The translations under genes and the position numbers were made by a program. Under the pieces are notes generated by a model, which ran no database searches, had not been told where the DNA came from, and saw nothing but the letters and a program-made list of their open reading frames with translations. This document shows positions 32,434-44,760 of a stretch of DNA of 57,775 bases, one piece after another. Position 1 is the stretch's first letter. Each line of letters starts with the position of its first letter. The DNA comes from an uncultured Caulobacterales bacterium (GTDB taxonomy: Bacteria > Pseudomonadota > Alphaproteobacteria > Caulobacterales > Caulobacteraceae), in NCBI GenBank assembly GCA_903874895.1, contig CAIQUG010000246.1:1-57775 (forward strand), read 5' to 3'.

Positions 32434-33121
32434 GCCGGCGCCGATCCTGTCCCTGCGGGACGTCACACGGACCTATCCGGTGGGCGACGGCCAGACCCTG
32501 GAAGTCCTGAGGGGCATCGACCTCGACCTGTGGCCAGGCGAGATCGTCGGCCTGATCGGCCCGTCCGGGTCCGGCAAGTCGTCCCTGCTGCATGCCGCCG
32601 GTCTGCTGGAGCGCCCCACGTCGGGGGAGGTCCGCATCGATGGGGTGGACTGCGGCGGACTGAACGAGGCAGGGCGGACGGCCCTTCGGCTCCATCGGAT
32701 CGGCTTCGTCTACCAGTTCCACCATCTGTTGCCGGAGTTCTCGGCCCTCGACAATGTCGCCATGCCGGCGATGATCGCAGGCCGACCGGCGGGTGCGGCC
32801 CGGGACCGTGCCCGGACCTTGCTGACCCGCATGGGTTTGCAGGACCGCCTCGGCCACCAGCCTGCCCAGATGTCCGGCGGGGAGCAGCAGCGGGTGGCCA
32901 TTGCCCGGGCGCTCGCCAACCGTCCGGGACTGATCCTGGCGGACGAGCCGACGGGCAATCTCGATCCTGTCACCTCCACGGCCGTGTTCGAAGCCCTGAA
33001 GGCCCAGGTGCGCAACGAGGGGGTCACGGCCCTGGTGGCCACCCACAATCTCGAGCTGGCCAGTCACATGGACCGCGTGTTTGCCATGCAGTCCGGCGGT
33101 CTTGTTCCCCGCCAGCCCTGA
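32426..33121 (+). CDS. lolD: lipoprotein-releasing ABC transporter ATPase LolD
   Basis: ATPase that powers lipoprotein release with LolC/E. The 231 residues contain Walker A GPSGSGKS (45-52), the Q-loop in [17 protein letters not shown], the signature [15 protein letters not shown], Walker [14 protein letters not shown] and the switch His in [17 protein letters not shown] is characteristic of LolD. It is the last gene of the tightly packed run that begins at nuoA. Confidence 0.95.
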   Translation: MSEPAPILSLRDVTRTYPVGDGQTLEVLRGIDLDLWPGEIVGLIGPSGSGKSSLLHAAGLLERPTSGEVRIDGVDCGGLNEAGRTALRLHRIGFVYQFHHLLPEFSALDNVAMPAMIAGRPAGAARDRARTLLTRMGLQDRLGHQPAQMSGGEQQRVAIARALANRPGLILADEPTGNLDPVTSTAVFEALKAQVRNEGVTALVATHNLELASHMDRVFAMQSGGLVPRQP

Positions 33122-33167
33122 GCCATTCGCCGATCCCGGCCGTTCCGAAAAAGTGGGGAAGGGGGGG

Positions 33168-33196
33168 CTTGCCATGAGAACAAAAGGGGAATAGGA
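33168..33196 (+). promoter_or_regulatory. candidate promoter of the sidA-like gene
   Basis: CTTGCC (33168-33173), a 17-base spacer and ATAGGA (33191-33196). The -10 runs into the LexA box, so a bound repressor would occlude polymerase. The match to consensus is modest. Confidence 0.4.
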
Positions 33197-33209
33197 ACAA
33201 AGACAGAAC
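33195..33209 (+). promoter_or_regulatory. LexA (SOS) box, GAAC-N7-GAAC
   Basis: GAAC (33195-33198), seven bases, GAAC (33206-33209): the reverse complement of the alphaproteobacterial LexA site GTTC-N7-GTTC. It lies 27 bases upstream of the small ORF and about 160 bases upstream of dnaE. Position, spacing and the downstream gene agree with SOS control. Confidence 0.75.
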
Positions 33210-33235
33210 GGACTATTCGATTGGGGAGATCACAG

Positions 33236-33325
33236 ATGTTGCAGTTCACGCGTGAGACACTGGCGCTTGCATCCGTCGCAAGCTTCGTCTGGATGATGGT
33301 CGAAGTCGCGCGCATGTTCGCCTGA
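33236..33325 (+). CDS. sidA: SidA-like SOS-induced cell-division inhibitor peptide
   Basis: A 29-codon ORF, too short for routine gene calling. A strong ribosome site (ggggag, 33223-33228) sits 7 bases before the ATG. The peptide begins MLQFTRETLALAS and continues through a hydrophobic stretch with FVWMMVEVARMFA, giving one membrane helix. In Caulobacter crescentus, SidA is a 29-residue inner-membrane peptide that is SOS-induced and inhibits division through FtsW/FtsN, and to my knowledge its gene lies close to dnaE. Length, topology, LexA box and neighbour all agree here; direct sequence comparison was not possible. Confidence 0.75.
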   Translation: MLQFTRETLALASVASFVWMMVEVARMFA

Positions 33326-33370
33326 CGATTCGTCGCCGGTTCACCCGGCTGGAAGCAGGGAAGGGTGGCC

Positions 33371-36796
<3,426 letters not shown>

Positions 36797-36804
36797 CGGG
36801 GGAG

Positions 36805-36824
36805 CTGCCCAGCCCGAATGGGCA
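36805..36824 (+). terminator. weak stem-loop after dnaE
   Basis: Arms ctgccca and tgggcag with a 6-7 base loop, 9 bases after the dnaE stop. It is followed by gccgggggg, not by a T run, so efficiency is doubtful. Confidence 0.35.
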
Positions 36825-36875
36825 GGCCGGGGGGCAACGGCTGCGGCCGACAGCAGTGGCGTCCCGCATTCCGGC

Positions 36876-36904
36876 TTGATTTATCGCGGCTTTCAGCCTA
36901 GGAA
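36876..36904 (+). promoter_or_regulatory. candidate promoter of rpsB
   Basis: TTGATT (36876-36881), a 17-base spacer and TAGGAA (36899-36904) in the 232-base gap before rpsB. It would give a leader of about 115 bases, which suits a ribosomal-protein gene under translational control. The -10 is not close to consensus. Confidence 0.35.
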
Positions 36905-37028
36905 CCGCGCCATCCCACACGCAGACGTTCGGCGGGTAGCGGGCCTTGGCCCGTCGACCTTCCGTTCCGGCGCCGGGTCACGGCGATTTGTCTGCGGAGG
37001 TCAACCGGAAGAAGGACACAACAGGACC

Positions 37029-37871
37029 ATGGCACTTCCCGAACTCTCCATGCGCCAGCTGCTCGAAGCCGGCGCCCACTTCGGCCACCAGACGCACCGG
37101 TGGAACCCGAAGATGGACCGCTACATCTTCGGTAGCCGCGCGAATATCCACATCATCGACCTGTCCCAGACCATGCCGCTGCTGCACCAGGCGCTGCTGA
37201 AGGTCCGGGAAGTCGCCGCCGGTGGCGGCCGGGTGCTGTTCGTCGGCACCAAGCGTCAGGCCTCGGACCCCGTGGCGATCGCGGCCAAGCGCTGCGCCCA
37301 GTATTACGTGAACCATCGCTGGCTGGGCGGCACGCTCACCAACTGGCGCACCATCTCCCTGTCAATCGCCCGCCTGCGCGAGCTCGAAGGCCTGCTCGAC
37401 AACGAGGGGGGGCAGGGCCGCACCAAGAAGGAACTGCTGCAGCTGACCCGCGAGCGGGAAAAGCTGGAACTGTCCCTGGGCGGCATCAAGGACATGGGCG
37501 GCATTCCCGACCTGATGTTCGTGATCGACACGAACAAGGAAGCCATCGCGATCCAGGAAGCGCGCAAGCTGAACATCCCGGTGGTGGCGATCCTCGACAC
37601 CAACTGCGATCCGGAAGGCGTCGCTTATCCGATCCCGGGCAATGACGATGCGGCCCGCGCCCTGCAGCTGTACTGCGACCTGATCGCCGACAGCGTCCTT
37701 GACGGTCTGGCCGCCGGCCAGGCCTCCCTGGGCGTGGACCTCGGTGCGGCCATTGCGCCGGTGGAGCCGGTCCTTGCGACCGTCGCCGCGGTAGAGCCGG
37801 CCACCCCCGTCGATCCCGAGCTGGAAGCTGCCATGGGCGGTGCTCCGGCGGACGGTTCGGCGGAAGCCTGA
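37029..37871 (+). CDS. rpsB: 30S ribosomal protein S2
   Basis: Structural protein of the small subunit. From the ATG at 37029 ([20 protein letters not shown]) it has 280 residues, with the typical [25 protein letters not shown] and [19 protein letters not shown] motifs. An Ala/Pro/Val-rich C-terminal extension of about 45 residues beyond the E. coli length is common in alphaproteobacteria. The start follows aacaggacc; an earlier in-frame start would add non-conserved sequence. Confidence 0.97.
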   Translation: MALPELSMRQLLEAGAHFGHQTHRWNPKMDRYIFGSRANIHIIDLSQTMPLLHQALLKVREVAAGGGRVLFVGTKRQASDPVAIAAKRCAQYYVNHRWLGGTLTNWRTISLSIARLRELEGLLDNEGGQGRTKKELLQLTREREKLELSLGGIKDMGGIPDLMFVIDTNKEAIAIQEARKLNIPVVAILDTNCDPEGVAYPIPGNDDAARALQLYCDLIADSVLDGLAAGQASLGVDLGAAIAPVEPVLATVAAVEPATPVDPELEAAMGGAPADGSAEA

Positions 37872-37937
37872 TCAGGGGCCCCGTCGGGGCCTTGGCCGGG
37901 GTGCCCCGAGCGCCCCGGCGGTTGATTTGAAACACAT

Positions 37938-37962
37938 GCGTCCTCGCCCTCGGCGGGGACGC
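37938..37962 (+). terminator. hairpin between rpsB and tsf, possible attenuator
   Basis: Arms gcgtcctcgcc and ggcggggacgc form an 11-bp stem (one G-U pair) with a 3-base loop, followed by tcttgtctg. A second GC hairpin (ggcccc-gtc-ggggcc, 37877-37891, then tt) lies just after the rpsB stop. Both sit in the 123-base spacer, so partial termination or processing could set the S2 to EF-Ts ratio. Confidence 0.5.
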
Positions 37963-37994
37963 TCTTGTCTGTAATCAAAACGGAGGTTGTCGCC

Positions 37995-38933
37995 ATGGCC
38001 GAGATCACGGCTGCGCTCGTTAAGGAACTGCGGGAGAAATCCGGCGTTGGCATGATGGACTGCAAGAAGGCCCTCTCGGAAAACGCAGGCGACATGGACG
38101 CGGCCCTGGACTGGCTGCGGGCCAAGGGCCTGTCCAAGGCCGCCAAGAAGGCGGACCGGGTCGCTGCCGAAGGCCTTGTGGCCGTTGCTCAGGTCCGGAC
38201 CGGCAAGGCGCAGGTCGGCGCGCTGGTGGAACTGAACGCCGAGACCGACTTCGTGGCCCGCAACGAGCTGTTCCAGTCGGCGGCCCGCGGAGCGGCCCAG
38301 GCCGCCCTGTCGGCTGCGAACGACGTGGAAGCGGTGAAGACCGCCTCGACGCCGGCGGGTGAGGTTGTGTCTGACGTGATCACCGGCCTGATCGCAACCA
38401 TCGGCGAGAACATGGTCCTGCGCCGCTCGGCCCGCTTTGCGGTCACCGAAGGTGTCGTGGCGGCCTATGTGCACAACGCCATTGCCCCGGACCTCGGCCG
38501 CATGGGCGTGCTCGTGGCGCTGGAATCGGCCGCCGACACGGACAAGCTCAACGAGCTCGGCCGCAAGATCGGCATGCACGTGGCGGCCACGGCGCCGCTC
38601 GCCCTGACCGTCGATGAGGTCGACCCGGCCGCGGTGGAGCGGGAACGCGCCATCTTCGCCGAGCAGGCCGCGGAGTCGGGCAAGCCGGCCAATGTGGTCG
38701 AGAAGATGATCGAAGGCCGCATCCGCAAGTTCTACGAGGAAGTCGTGCTGCTGAAGCAGGCCTTCGTCATGAACCCGGACCAGACCGTGGAACAGCTGAT
38801 CGCCGACCAGGCGAAGGAGCTGGGCGCCCCGATCAAGATCGTCGGCTTCACCCGCCTGGCGCTGGGTGAAGGCGTCGAGAAGAAGGTCGACGACTTCGCC
38901 GGCGAAGTGGCGGCCCTGACCGGTCAGGCCTGA
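37995..38933 (+). CDS. tsf: translation elongation factor Ts
   Basis: Guanine-nucleotide exchange factor for EF-Tu. From the ATG at 37995 it has 312 residues. The N-terminal UBA-like domain contains [16 protein letters not shown]; the core contains the [10 protein letters not shown] contact motif; the tail has the repeated subdomain [16 protein letters not shown] ggagg site lies 8 bases before the start; an in-frame start 30 bases earlier is not needed. Confidence 0.97.
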   Translation: MAEITAALVKELREKSGVGMMDCKKALSENAGDMDAALDWLRAKGLSKAAKKADRVAAEGLVAVAQVRTGKAQVGALVELNAETDFVARNELFQSAARGAAQAALSAANDVEAVKTASTPAGEVVSDVITGLIATIGENMVLRRSARFAVTEGVVAAYVHNAIAPDLGRMGVLVALESAADTDKLNELGRKIGMHVAATAPLALTVDEVDPAAVERERAIFAEQAAESGKPANVVEKMIEGRIRKFYEEVVLLKQAFVMNPDQTVEQLIADQAKELGAPIKIVGFTRLALGEGVEKKVDDFAGEVAALTGQA

Positions 38934-38983
38934 TACGGCCGGGGGAGCGGCGCGCTCTGGCGCTCGCCCTCCCGCAACGGACC

Positions 38984-39018
38984 AACGGCGCCGTCCCGGA
39001 TCGGGCGGCGCCGTTTTC
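38984..39018 (+). terminator. Rho-independent terminator of tsf
   Basis: Ten-bp stem aacggcgccg/cggcgccgtt enclosing a small inner ccc/ggg hairpin, followed by ttcg. It begins 51 bases after the tsf stop and separates rpsB-tsf from pyrH. Confidence 0.8.
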
Positions 39019-39144
39019 GTACCCGGACCCCTCCCGTCTGCGTCCGCGCTGCCGGCGTTGCCTGGCGAGATTGGCCGTCGCCTTCAGCGGCGACGGGGCT
39101 ATGATGCCGGGGTCGATTCTTCGAGCAGGCGGACCTTTGTACCC

Positions 39145-39936
39145 ATGAGTGAGACCGAGCCTTCCAGCCATGCCACGGCCACCGGCACCCCTTCGTCGGC
39201 GGGACATGCGCCGCTCTATCGCCGGGTCCTGCTGAAGGTCTCGGGCGAGGTGCTGATGGGGGACACCCCCTACGGCATCGACATGTCCACGGTGGATGCC
39301 GTGGCCCGTTCCGTGGCGGAGATCGCGGGTCTGGGCGTGGAGTTGTGCCTTGTCATCGGCGGCGGCAACATCTTCCGCGGCCTGTCGACGGCCGCCAAGG
39401 GGATGGAGCGGGCCAGTGCCGACTACATGGGCATGCTGGCCACCGTGATGAACGCGCTGGCCATGCAGAACGCGCTGGAGCGGCTGAACGTCGACACGCG
39501 GGTCCAGTCCGCCATCCCCATGCAGACGGTGTGCGAGCCCTATATCCGGCGCCGTGCCCAGCGGCATCTGGAGAAGGGTCGAGTGGTGATCTTCGCCGCC
39601 GGCACGGGCAACCCCTTCTTCACCACCGATACCGCCGCGGCCCTCCGGGCGGCGGAGATGGGGTGCGACGCCCTGTTGAAGGGCACCAGCGTCGACGGCG
39701 TCTATACCGCCGATCCCAAGCGGGACCCGAAGGCCGAGCGGTACGACGCCCTGACCTATCTCGACGTGCTGGCCAAGGACCTGCGGGTGATGGACGCTTC
39801 TGCCATCAGCCTGATGCGGGAGAACGCCATTCCCATCGTGGTGTTCTCGATCCGGACGCCGGGCGCGCTGCGCGATGTCATTTCCGGTCGTGGCGTGCAT
39901 ACAGTGATCACGGAGTCGGTGGACGCTCAGGACTGA
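39145..39936 (+). CDS. pyrH: UMP kinase
   Basis: Phosphorylates UMP to UDP; a hexameric enzyme of the amino-acid-kinase fold. From the ATG at 39145 it has 263 residues: a polar N-terminal tail of about 22, then [46 protein letters not shown] and a late [17 protein letters not shown]. The frame is open upstream but the family begins near LYRRVLLK, and the chosen ATG is the closest reasonable start. It leads the pyrH-frr-uppS group. Confidence 0.96.
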   Translation: MSETEPSSHATATGTPSSAGHAPLYRRVLLKVSGEVLMGDTPYGIDMSTVDAVARSVAEIAGLGVELCLVIGGGNIFRGLSTAAKGMERASADYMGMLATVMNALAMQNALERLNVDTRVQSAIPMQTVCEPYIRRRAQRHLEKGRVVIFAAGTGNPFFTTDTAAALRAAEMGCDALLKGTSVDGVYTADPKRDPKAERYDALTYLDVLAKDLRVMDASAISLMRENAIPIVVFSIRTPGALRDVISGRGVHTVITESVDAQD

Positions 39937-39944
39937 GGCATGCT

Positions 39945-39990
39945 AGCCCCGCCTGCGGCGCGGTCCTTCGACGGGCCGCAGAGGGGCTTT
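39945..39990 (+). terminator. long stem-loop between pyrH and frr
   Basis: Outer arms agcccc/ggggct and inner arms ctgcggc/gccgcag enclose a 14-15 base loop; ttga follows. It lies 9 bases after pyrH. Short T run, so it may only partly terminate. Confidence 0.4.
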
Positions 39991-40061
39991 GACCTCAAAG
40001 GACTTCAGGCTGTTCGGCACAGGCCGCGACGGCCTCGGACGCTATCAGGGACGACAGGATC

Positions 40062-40625
40062 ATGAGCAACAGCAAGCCGGACCTCGCACGGTACCGCGAT
40101 CGGATGGACAAGGCCGTCGGGGCCCTGAAGGAGGAGTTCGGCGGCCTGAGGACCGGTCGCGCCTCGTCCTCGCTCCTCGATCCGGTGATGGTGGAAGCGT
40201 ACGGCTCCACGGTCCAGCTCAACAGCGTCGCGGCCATCAACGTGCCGGAACCCCGCATGATCACCGTCAGCGTCTGGGACAAGAGCATGGTCGGACCCGT
40301 GGACAAGGCCATCCGCAGCGCAGGGATCGGCCTGAATCCCGTGGTGGACGGCCAGACCCTTCGCGTTCCCATTCCGGCCCTCACGGAGGAACGGCGCAAG
40401 GATCTGGTGAAGCTGGCCGGCAAGTATGCCGAACAGCAACGGGTCGCCGTCCGCAACGTCCGTCGCGACGCCATGGAAGAGCTGAAGAAGGCGGAGAAGG
40501 ACGGGGAGATCTCCAAGGACGATCACAAGCGTCTGGAGACCGAGGTCCAGGGCTTCACCGACGGTGCCATCAAGCGGATCGACGAGGCCTTGAAAACCAA
40601 GGAACAAGAGATCATGCAGGTCTAG
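40062..40625 (+). CDS. frr: ribosome recycling factor
   Basis: Splits post-termination ribosomes together with EF-G. The 187 residues begin [19 protein letters not shown] and show the family signature [16 protein letters not shown], the hinge region, and a long C-terminal helix ([20 protein letters not shown]). The pyrH-frr-uppS-cdsA order is a conserved proteobacterial arrangement. Confidence 0.97.
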   Translation: MSNSKPDLARYRDRMDKAVGALKEEFGGLRTGRASSSLLDPVMVEAYGSTVQLNSVAAINVPEPRMITVSVWDKSMVGPVDKAIRSAGIGLNPVVDGQTLRVPIPALTEERRKDLVKLAGKYAEQQRVAVRNVRRDAMEELKKAEKDGEISKDDHKRLETEVQGFTDGAIKRIDEALKTKEQEIMQV

Positions 40626-40668
40626 GGATCCGCTGCGATCGATACCGCACCGCGGAGACAGGAGCCTG

Positions 40669-41430
40669 ATGATGTCGCCGAAGCCGGCCAAGGATGTTTC
40701 CGCGATGACGACCGCCCGGCACGTGGCGATCATCATGGACGGTAATGGCCGCTGGGCGAAGCGCCGGGGGATGCCCCGCACCTTCGGTCATCAGGCCGGC
40801 GTGAATGCCCTGAAGCGCACGGTGGAGGCCGCACCCCAGCTGGGGATCGAATGGCTGACGGTCTTCGGCTTCTCCACGGAAAACTGGCGGCGTCCGGCCA
40901 GCGAGGTCACCGAGCTGATGGGTCTGCTCAAGGCCTATGTGAAGACAGACCTGGCCCGGCTGGAACGGGAGGGCGTGCGGGTGCGCATCATCGGCCGACG
41001 GGACGGCCTGCCGCCGGATATCCTGTCCATCATCGACGATGCCGAGAAGCGAACGGCCCGGAACGACCGCTTCAACCTGCAGGTGGCCTTCAACTATGGC
41101 GGGCGGGCCGATATCACCGATGCCGCGACCCGGTTTGCCAAGGACCTTGCGGCGGGACGGATCAGCCGGGATGCCGATCTGGAGGCGACCTTCGCGCGAT
41201 ATCTGTCCACGTCTGCCGGACCCGCACCGGATCTGATCATCCGCACCTCAGGGGAACAGCGCCTGTCCAATTTTCTCCTCTGGGAAGCCGCCTATGCCGA
41301 GTTTGTCTTCCAGGACGTGCTCTGGCCGGACTATGGACCCGATGCCCTGAGGGCGGCGGTCCAGGAATATCTGGGACGGGAGCGCAGATATGGGGGGGTC
41401 GACGCGGATGACGTCCTCGCCCCCGGTTAA
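40669..41430 (+). CDS. uppS: (2Z,6E)-undecaprenyl diphosphate synthase
   Basis: cis-Prenyltransferase that makes the C55 lipid carrier for peptidoglycan and O-antigen. The 253 residues contain HVAIIMDGNGRWAKRRG with the Mg2+-binding D24, FGFSTENWRRP and the late IIRTSGEQRLSNFLLW and EAAYAEFVFQDVLWPD motifs. Two adjacent ATGs (40669 and 40672) follow acaggagcctg; either may be used. Confidence 0.96.
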   Translation: MMSPKPAKDVSAMTTARHVAIIMDGNGRWAKRRGMPRTFGHQAGVNALKRTVEAAPQLGIEWLTVFGFSTENWRRPASEVTELMGLLKAYVKTDLARLEREGVRVRIIGRRDGLPPDILSIIDDAEKRTARNDRFNLQVAFNYGGRADITDAATRFAKDLAAGRISRDADLEATFARYLSTSAGPAPDLIIRTSGEQRLSNFLLWEAAYAEFVFQDVLWPDYGPDALRAAVQEYLGRERRYGGVDADDVLAPG

Positions 41431-42271
41431 GCGTTTCGACTGGGGGAATCTCCGGCTCCGTATCCTGTCCGCCGTCGTCCTGGGCCCTGCGACCTTCCTG
41501 TTGCTGTGGTTCGGCGGCTGGCCGTTCCTGGTCATGGTCGCCATCGCCTCGACCCTTCTGGCGATCGAGTGGGGACTGATGAGTACCCCGGAAGCGCGGA
41601 GCCGAACGGCGGGACTGGTCACCGCGGCGGTGCTGCTGCCGCTGTTCCTGGCTTATCGGGACGACACACGGACGGCCTGCATCGTCCTGCCGCTGACCGC
41701 TCTGGCCGCGGCCCTTGCCGCGCGGCAGTTGCGATGGTCGGATCGCAGCCTCGACATCGCGTTCGGCGTTCTCTACCTCGGGCTGCCCGGGGTCACCCTG
41801 ATCTGGCTGCGCCATGATCCGGGGGGGAGGGGATGGGCCACGACCCTGCTGGCCGCCACCTGGTCTGCGGACATCTTTGCCTTCGTCGCGGGAAACATCC
41901 TGAAGGGGCCGAAGCTTTGGCCGCGGTTTTCGCCAAACAAGACCTGGTCGGGCTTCTTTTTCGGTCTCGCCGGCGCCATCGTGGCGGCCCTGGCGGTCTC
42001 GGCGGTCGGAATCGGGGATGGCGGACCGGGGCTTCGGCTGGCGGCGCCTGTGGGGGTGGCCGTGGGACTTGCCACCATGGCGGGCGATCTGTGGGAGTCG
42101 ATCTTGAAACGCAGGTTCGGCGTGAAGGATTCCGGTGATCTGATTCCCGGACATGGCGGGCTTCTGGACCGGGTCGACGGCTTGATGTTTGCCATCCTCG
42201 TGGCCGCAGTCCTGCGCCTGTGTCTGCCGGTTGGCATTGGGGATGGCGTGGGTGTGGGGATCTTCCGGTGA
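41408..42271 (+). CDS. cdsA: phosphatidate cytidylyltransferase
   Basis: Makes CDP-diacylglycerol for all phospholipids. From the ATG at 41408 it has 287 residues and about eight hydrophobic helices; the CDP-alcohol signature reads [19 protein letters not shown] followed by [12 protein letters not shown]. The start overlaps the end of uppS by 23 bases; an ATG at 41390 is possible but would overlap more. The stop overlaps dxr (GTGA). Confidence 0.94.
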   Translation: MTSSPPVKRFDWGNLRLRILSAVVLGPATFLLLWFGGWPFLVMVAIASTLLAIEWGLMSTPEARSRTAGLVTAAVLLPLFLAYRDDTRTACIVLPLTALAAALAARQLRWSDRSLDIAFGVLYLGLPGVTLIWLRHDPGGRGWATTLLAATWSADIFAFVAGNILKGPKLWPRFSPNKTWSGFFFGLAGAIVAALAVSAVGIGDGGPGLRLAAPVGVAVGLATMAGDLWESILKRRFGVKDSGDLIPGHGGLLDRVDGLMFAILVAAVLRLCLPVGIGDGVGVGIFR

Positions 42272-43470
42272 CGGCGCGACGGGTGAGTGTGCTGGGGTCT
42301 ACAGGGTCGGTCGGCGTGTCGACCCTCACCTTGCTGGACGAAGCCGTGCGAGCCGGTGAGGCCGAGGTCCAGGTCGAGGTCCTCGTGGCGGGTCGCAATG
42401 CGGCCCTGCTGGCGGACCAGGCCCTGCGCTGGCGCCCGGCCATGACCGTCATTGCCGACGAAACGGCTCATGAGGAGTTGGCGCAGCGCCTTGCCGGTTC
42501 CGGCCTTGCGACATCGGCGGGCACGCCGGCGGTCCTGGAAGCGTCGGCCCGGCCGGCCGACTGGGTGATGGCCGCCATCGTCGGCGCGGCCGGACTGGCC
42601 CCGACCCTTGCCGCGGCAGGCACCGGGGCCGTGATCGCGCTGGCCAACAAGGAAAGCATCGTCTGCGCCGGACCGGCCATGATCGCGGCGGTGCGAGCGG
42701 CCGGCGGTACGGTCATCCCGGTCGATTCCGAGCATTCGGCCATCTTCCAGGCGCTGCGCGGGGAGAATACCCGGCGGGTGGCACGGCTGATCCTCACGGC
42801 GTCAGGCGGTCCCTTCCGGACCTGGACACGCCAGCAGATGTCGGCGGTGTCCCCCGACGAGGCCATGGACCATCCCGTCTGGCGCATGGGCCCGAAGATC
42901 TCCCTCGACAGCGCGACCCTTGCCAACAAGGGCCTGGAACTGATCGAGGCGTCGTATCTTTTTGACACGCCGGAACGACAGATCGACGTGCTGGTTCACC
43001 CCCAGAGCATCATCCACTCGATGGTGGAGTTCCAGGACGGCTCAACGCTGGCCCAGATGGGACCGCCGGACATGCGCACGCCGATCGCCTGCGCCTATGC
43101 CTGGCCCGACCGTCTGCCCTGGGCAGCCCCGCGGCTCGATCTGGCGGCGCTCGGCCAGCTGAGTTTCGAAGCCCCCGATATCGAACGGTTTCCCGTGCTG
43201 GGACTGGCCCGTGAGAGCCTGCGGATGGGTGGCCACGCCCCCTGCGCGTTCAATGCCGCCAACGAGGTGGCGGCCCACGCCTTCCTCGAAAAGCGGATCG
43301 GCTTCCTCGATATCGCCGGTGTGATCGCCGACAGCCTTGCCAAGGCCGCGGGCGGCATCCTTCTTGCGGGGAGGAATGGCGGTCAGACGGTGGAGGCCGC
43401 GATGGACGTCGATACCAGCGTACGACGGATCGCGCAGGACATCCTGTCCCGATCCGCCGCCTTGATTTGA
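42268..43470 (+). CDS. dxr: 1-deoxy-D-xylulose 5-phosphate reductoisomerase
   Basis: Second enzyme of the MEP isoprenoid pathway, converting DXP to MEP with NADPH. From the GTG at 42268 it has 400 residues: NADPH-binding GSTGSVG (10-16), [12 protein letters not shown], the metal and substrate site [13 protein letters not shown], and the flexible loop around the [16 protein letters not shown] region. The start overlaps the cdsA stop by 4 bases. It provides precursors used by UppS. Confidence 0.96.
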   Translation: MTARRVSVLGSTGSVGVSTLTLLDEAVRAGEAEVQVEVLVAGRNAALLADQALRWRPAMTVIADETAHEELAQRLAGSGLATSAGTPAVLEASARPADWVMAAIVGAAGLAPTLAAAGTGAVIALANKESIVCAGPAMIAAVRAAGGTVIPVDSEHSAIFQALRGENTRRVARLILTASGGPFRTWTRQQMSAVSPDEAMDHPVWRMGPKISLDSATLANKGLELIEASYLFDTPERQIDVLVHPQSIIHSMVEFQDGSTLAQMGPPDMRTPIACAYAWPDRLPWAAPRLDLAALGQLSFEAPDIERFPVLGLARESLRMGGHAPCAFNAANEVAAHAFLEKRIGFLDIAGVIADSLAKAAGGILLAGRNGGQTVEAAMDVDTSVRRIAQDILSRSAALI

Positions 43471-43497
43471 CCATTTCGGAAAGGTTCCTTGAACGTC

Positions 43498-44739
43498 ATG
43501 GCACAATTGCTTCACCCCTTCCTCGGCTCGATGGCCAACCTGGTCATGTCGGTGGGCTCGTTCCTGGTGATCCTGACGATCGTGGTGACCATCCATGAAC
43601 TGGGGCACTTCCTGGTCGCGCGCGGGTTCGGGGTGGCGGTGGACCGCTTTGCCATCGGCTTCGGCAAGCCGCTGTGGACCCGCAAGGACAAGAGCGGCGT
43701 GGAGTGGCGGATCGGCTGGCTGCCGCTGGGCGGGTATGTGCGATTTGCAGGAGACGCCGATGCCAGTTCCAGTGTCCCGGACGCCGAGGATCTGGACGAT
43801 CTGCGCGACCAGATCATTCGCAAGCAAGGCCCTGACGCCGTCAGCCGCTACTTCCATTTCAAGCCGATCTGGCAGCGGTCCCTGGTTGTCGCCGCCGGAC
43901 CCGCCGCGAACTTCGTCCTCTCGATCTTTCTGTTCGCGATCTTCGCCAGCGCGGTGGGCATCAACACCGTCTCGCCGCGGATCGGGGCGGTTCTGCCGGG
44001 ATCGCCGGCCGCCCAGGCAGGCCTCCTGCCGGGAGACCTGATCACGTCCGTCGACCAACGGCCGGTGACCGATTTCAAGCAACTCGTGGAATATGTTCAC
44101 CTGCGGGCCGGCGAGACCCTCGAGGTGGCGTACCTGCGGGACGGTGTCGCCCATGTGACCCACGCGGCGCCGCTGCGGGTCACCCAGCGGGACGAGTTGA
44201 CCGGGCGCAGCATGCAGGTCGGTCAGATCGGTCTCGGGCCGTCGCGGCGCCAGCAGGACTACGTACAGATCCATCTCGGCCCGATCGCGGCGGTGGGCTG
44301 GGGCGTGCATGAAACGTGGGACATTGTCGCAACAACCGTGACTTATCTTTCGCGGATCGTGACGGGCAAGGAGTCGCCGACACAGCTCTCCAGCTTCCTC
44401 GGCATGGCCCAGACGGCCGGGGCCGTCGCCAAGGCCGGTGCCGACAGCGCGCCGGATCTGATGGGCAAGGCCGGCGGCGTCATCATTAACCTCTTGAGTT
44501 TCGCGGCCCTTGTGTCCACGGCGGTCGGCTTCATGAACCTGTTGCCTGTGCCGGTTCTGGACGGTGGCCACCTGTTGTTCTACGGCTACGAGGCGCTGGC
44601 GCGACGTCCGGTGGGGGCCCGTGTCCAGGCTGCCAGCTACAGGATCGGACTTGCCTTGCTGCTCGGATTGATGTTGTTCGCCACATGGAATGATCTCCAG
44701 CAGCGAAGCGTCTTCAATCTCCTGGGCTTTACGTCGTAA
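43498..44739 (+). CDS. rseP: site-2 intramembrane zinc protease RseP/MmpA
   Basis: Cleaves transmembrane substrates such as anti-sigma factors; the Caulobacter homologue MmpA degrades the polarity factor PodJ. From the ATG at 43498 it has 413 residues. HELGH (33-37) gives two zinc ligands and the catalytic Glu; the third ligand is D355 in NLLPVPVLDGGHLL. A PDZ domain lies between (IGAVLPGSPAAQAGLLPGD). A TTG at 43489 with a closer ggaaagg site is an alternative start. It lies between dxr and bamA, as in many proteobacteria. Confidence 0.94.
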   Translation: MAQLLHPFLGSMANLVMSVGSFLVILTIVVTIHELGHFLVARGFGVAVDRFAIGFGKPLWTRKDKSGVEWRIGWLPLGGYVRFAGDADASSSVPDAEDLDDLRDQIIRKQGPDAVSRYFHFKPIWQRSLVVAAGPAANFVLSIFLFAIFASAVGINTVSPRIGAVLPGSPAAQAGLLPGDLITSVDQRPVTDFKQLVEYVHLRAGETLEVAYLRDGVAHVTHAAPLRVTQRDELTGRSMQVGQIGLGPSRRQQDYVQIHLGPIAAVGWGVHETWDIVATTVTYLSRIVTGKESPTQLSSFLGMAQTAGAVAKAGADSAPDLMGKAGGVIINLLSFAALVSTAVGFMNLLPVPVLDGGHLLFYGYEALARRPVGARVQAASYRIGLALLLGLMLFATWNDLQQRSVFNLLGFTS

Positions 44740-44760
44740 AGCCGGTTCAAATTTGTACGG

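Noticed and set aside
33178..33198. A second LexA-type site formed by GAAC at 33178 and 33195
   Set aside because: The spacing is 13 bases instead of 7, so it does not fit the LexA consensus.
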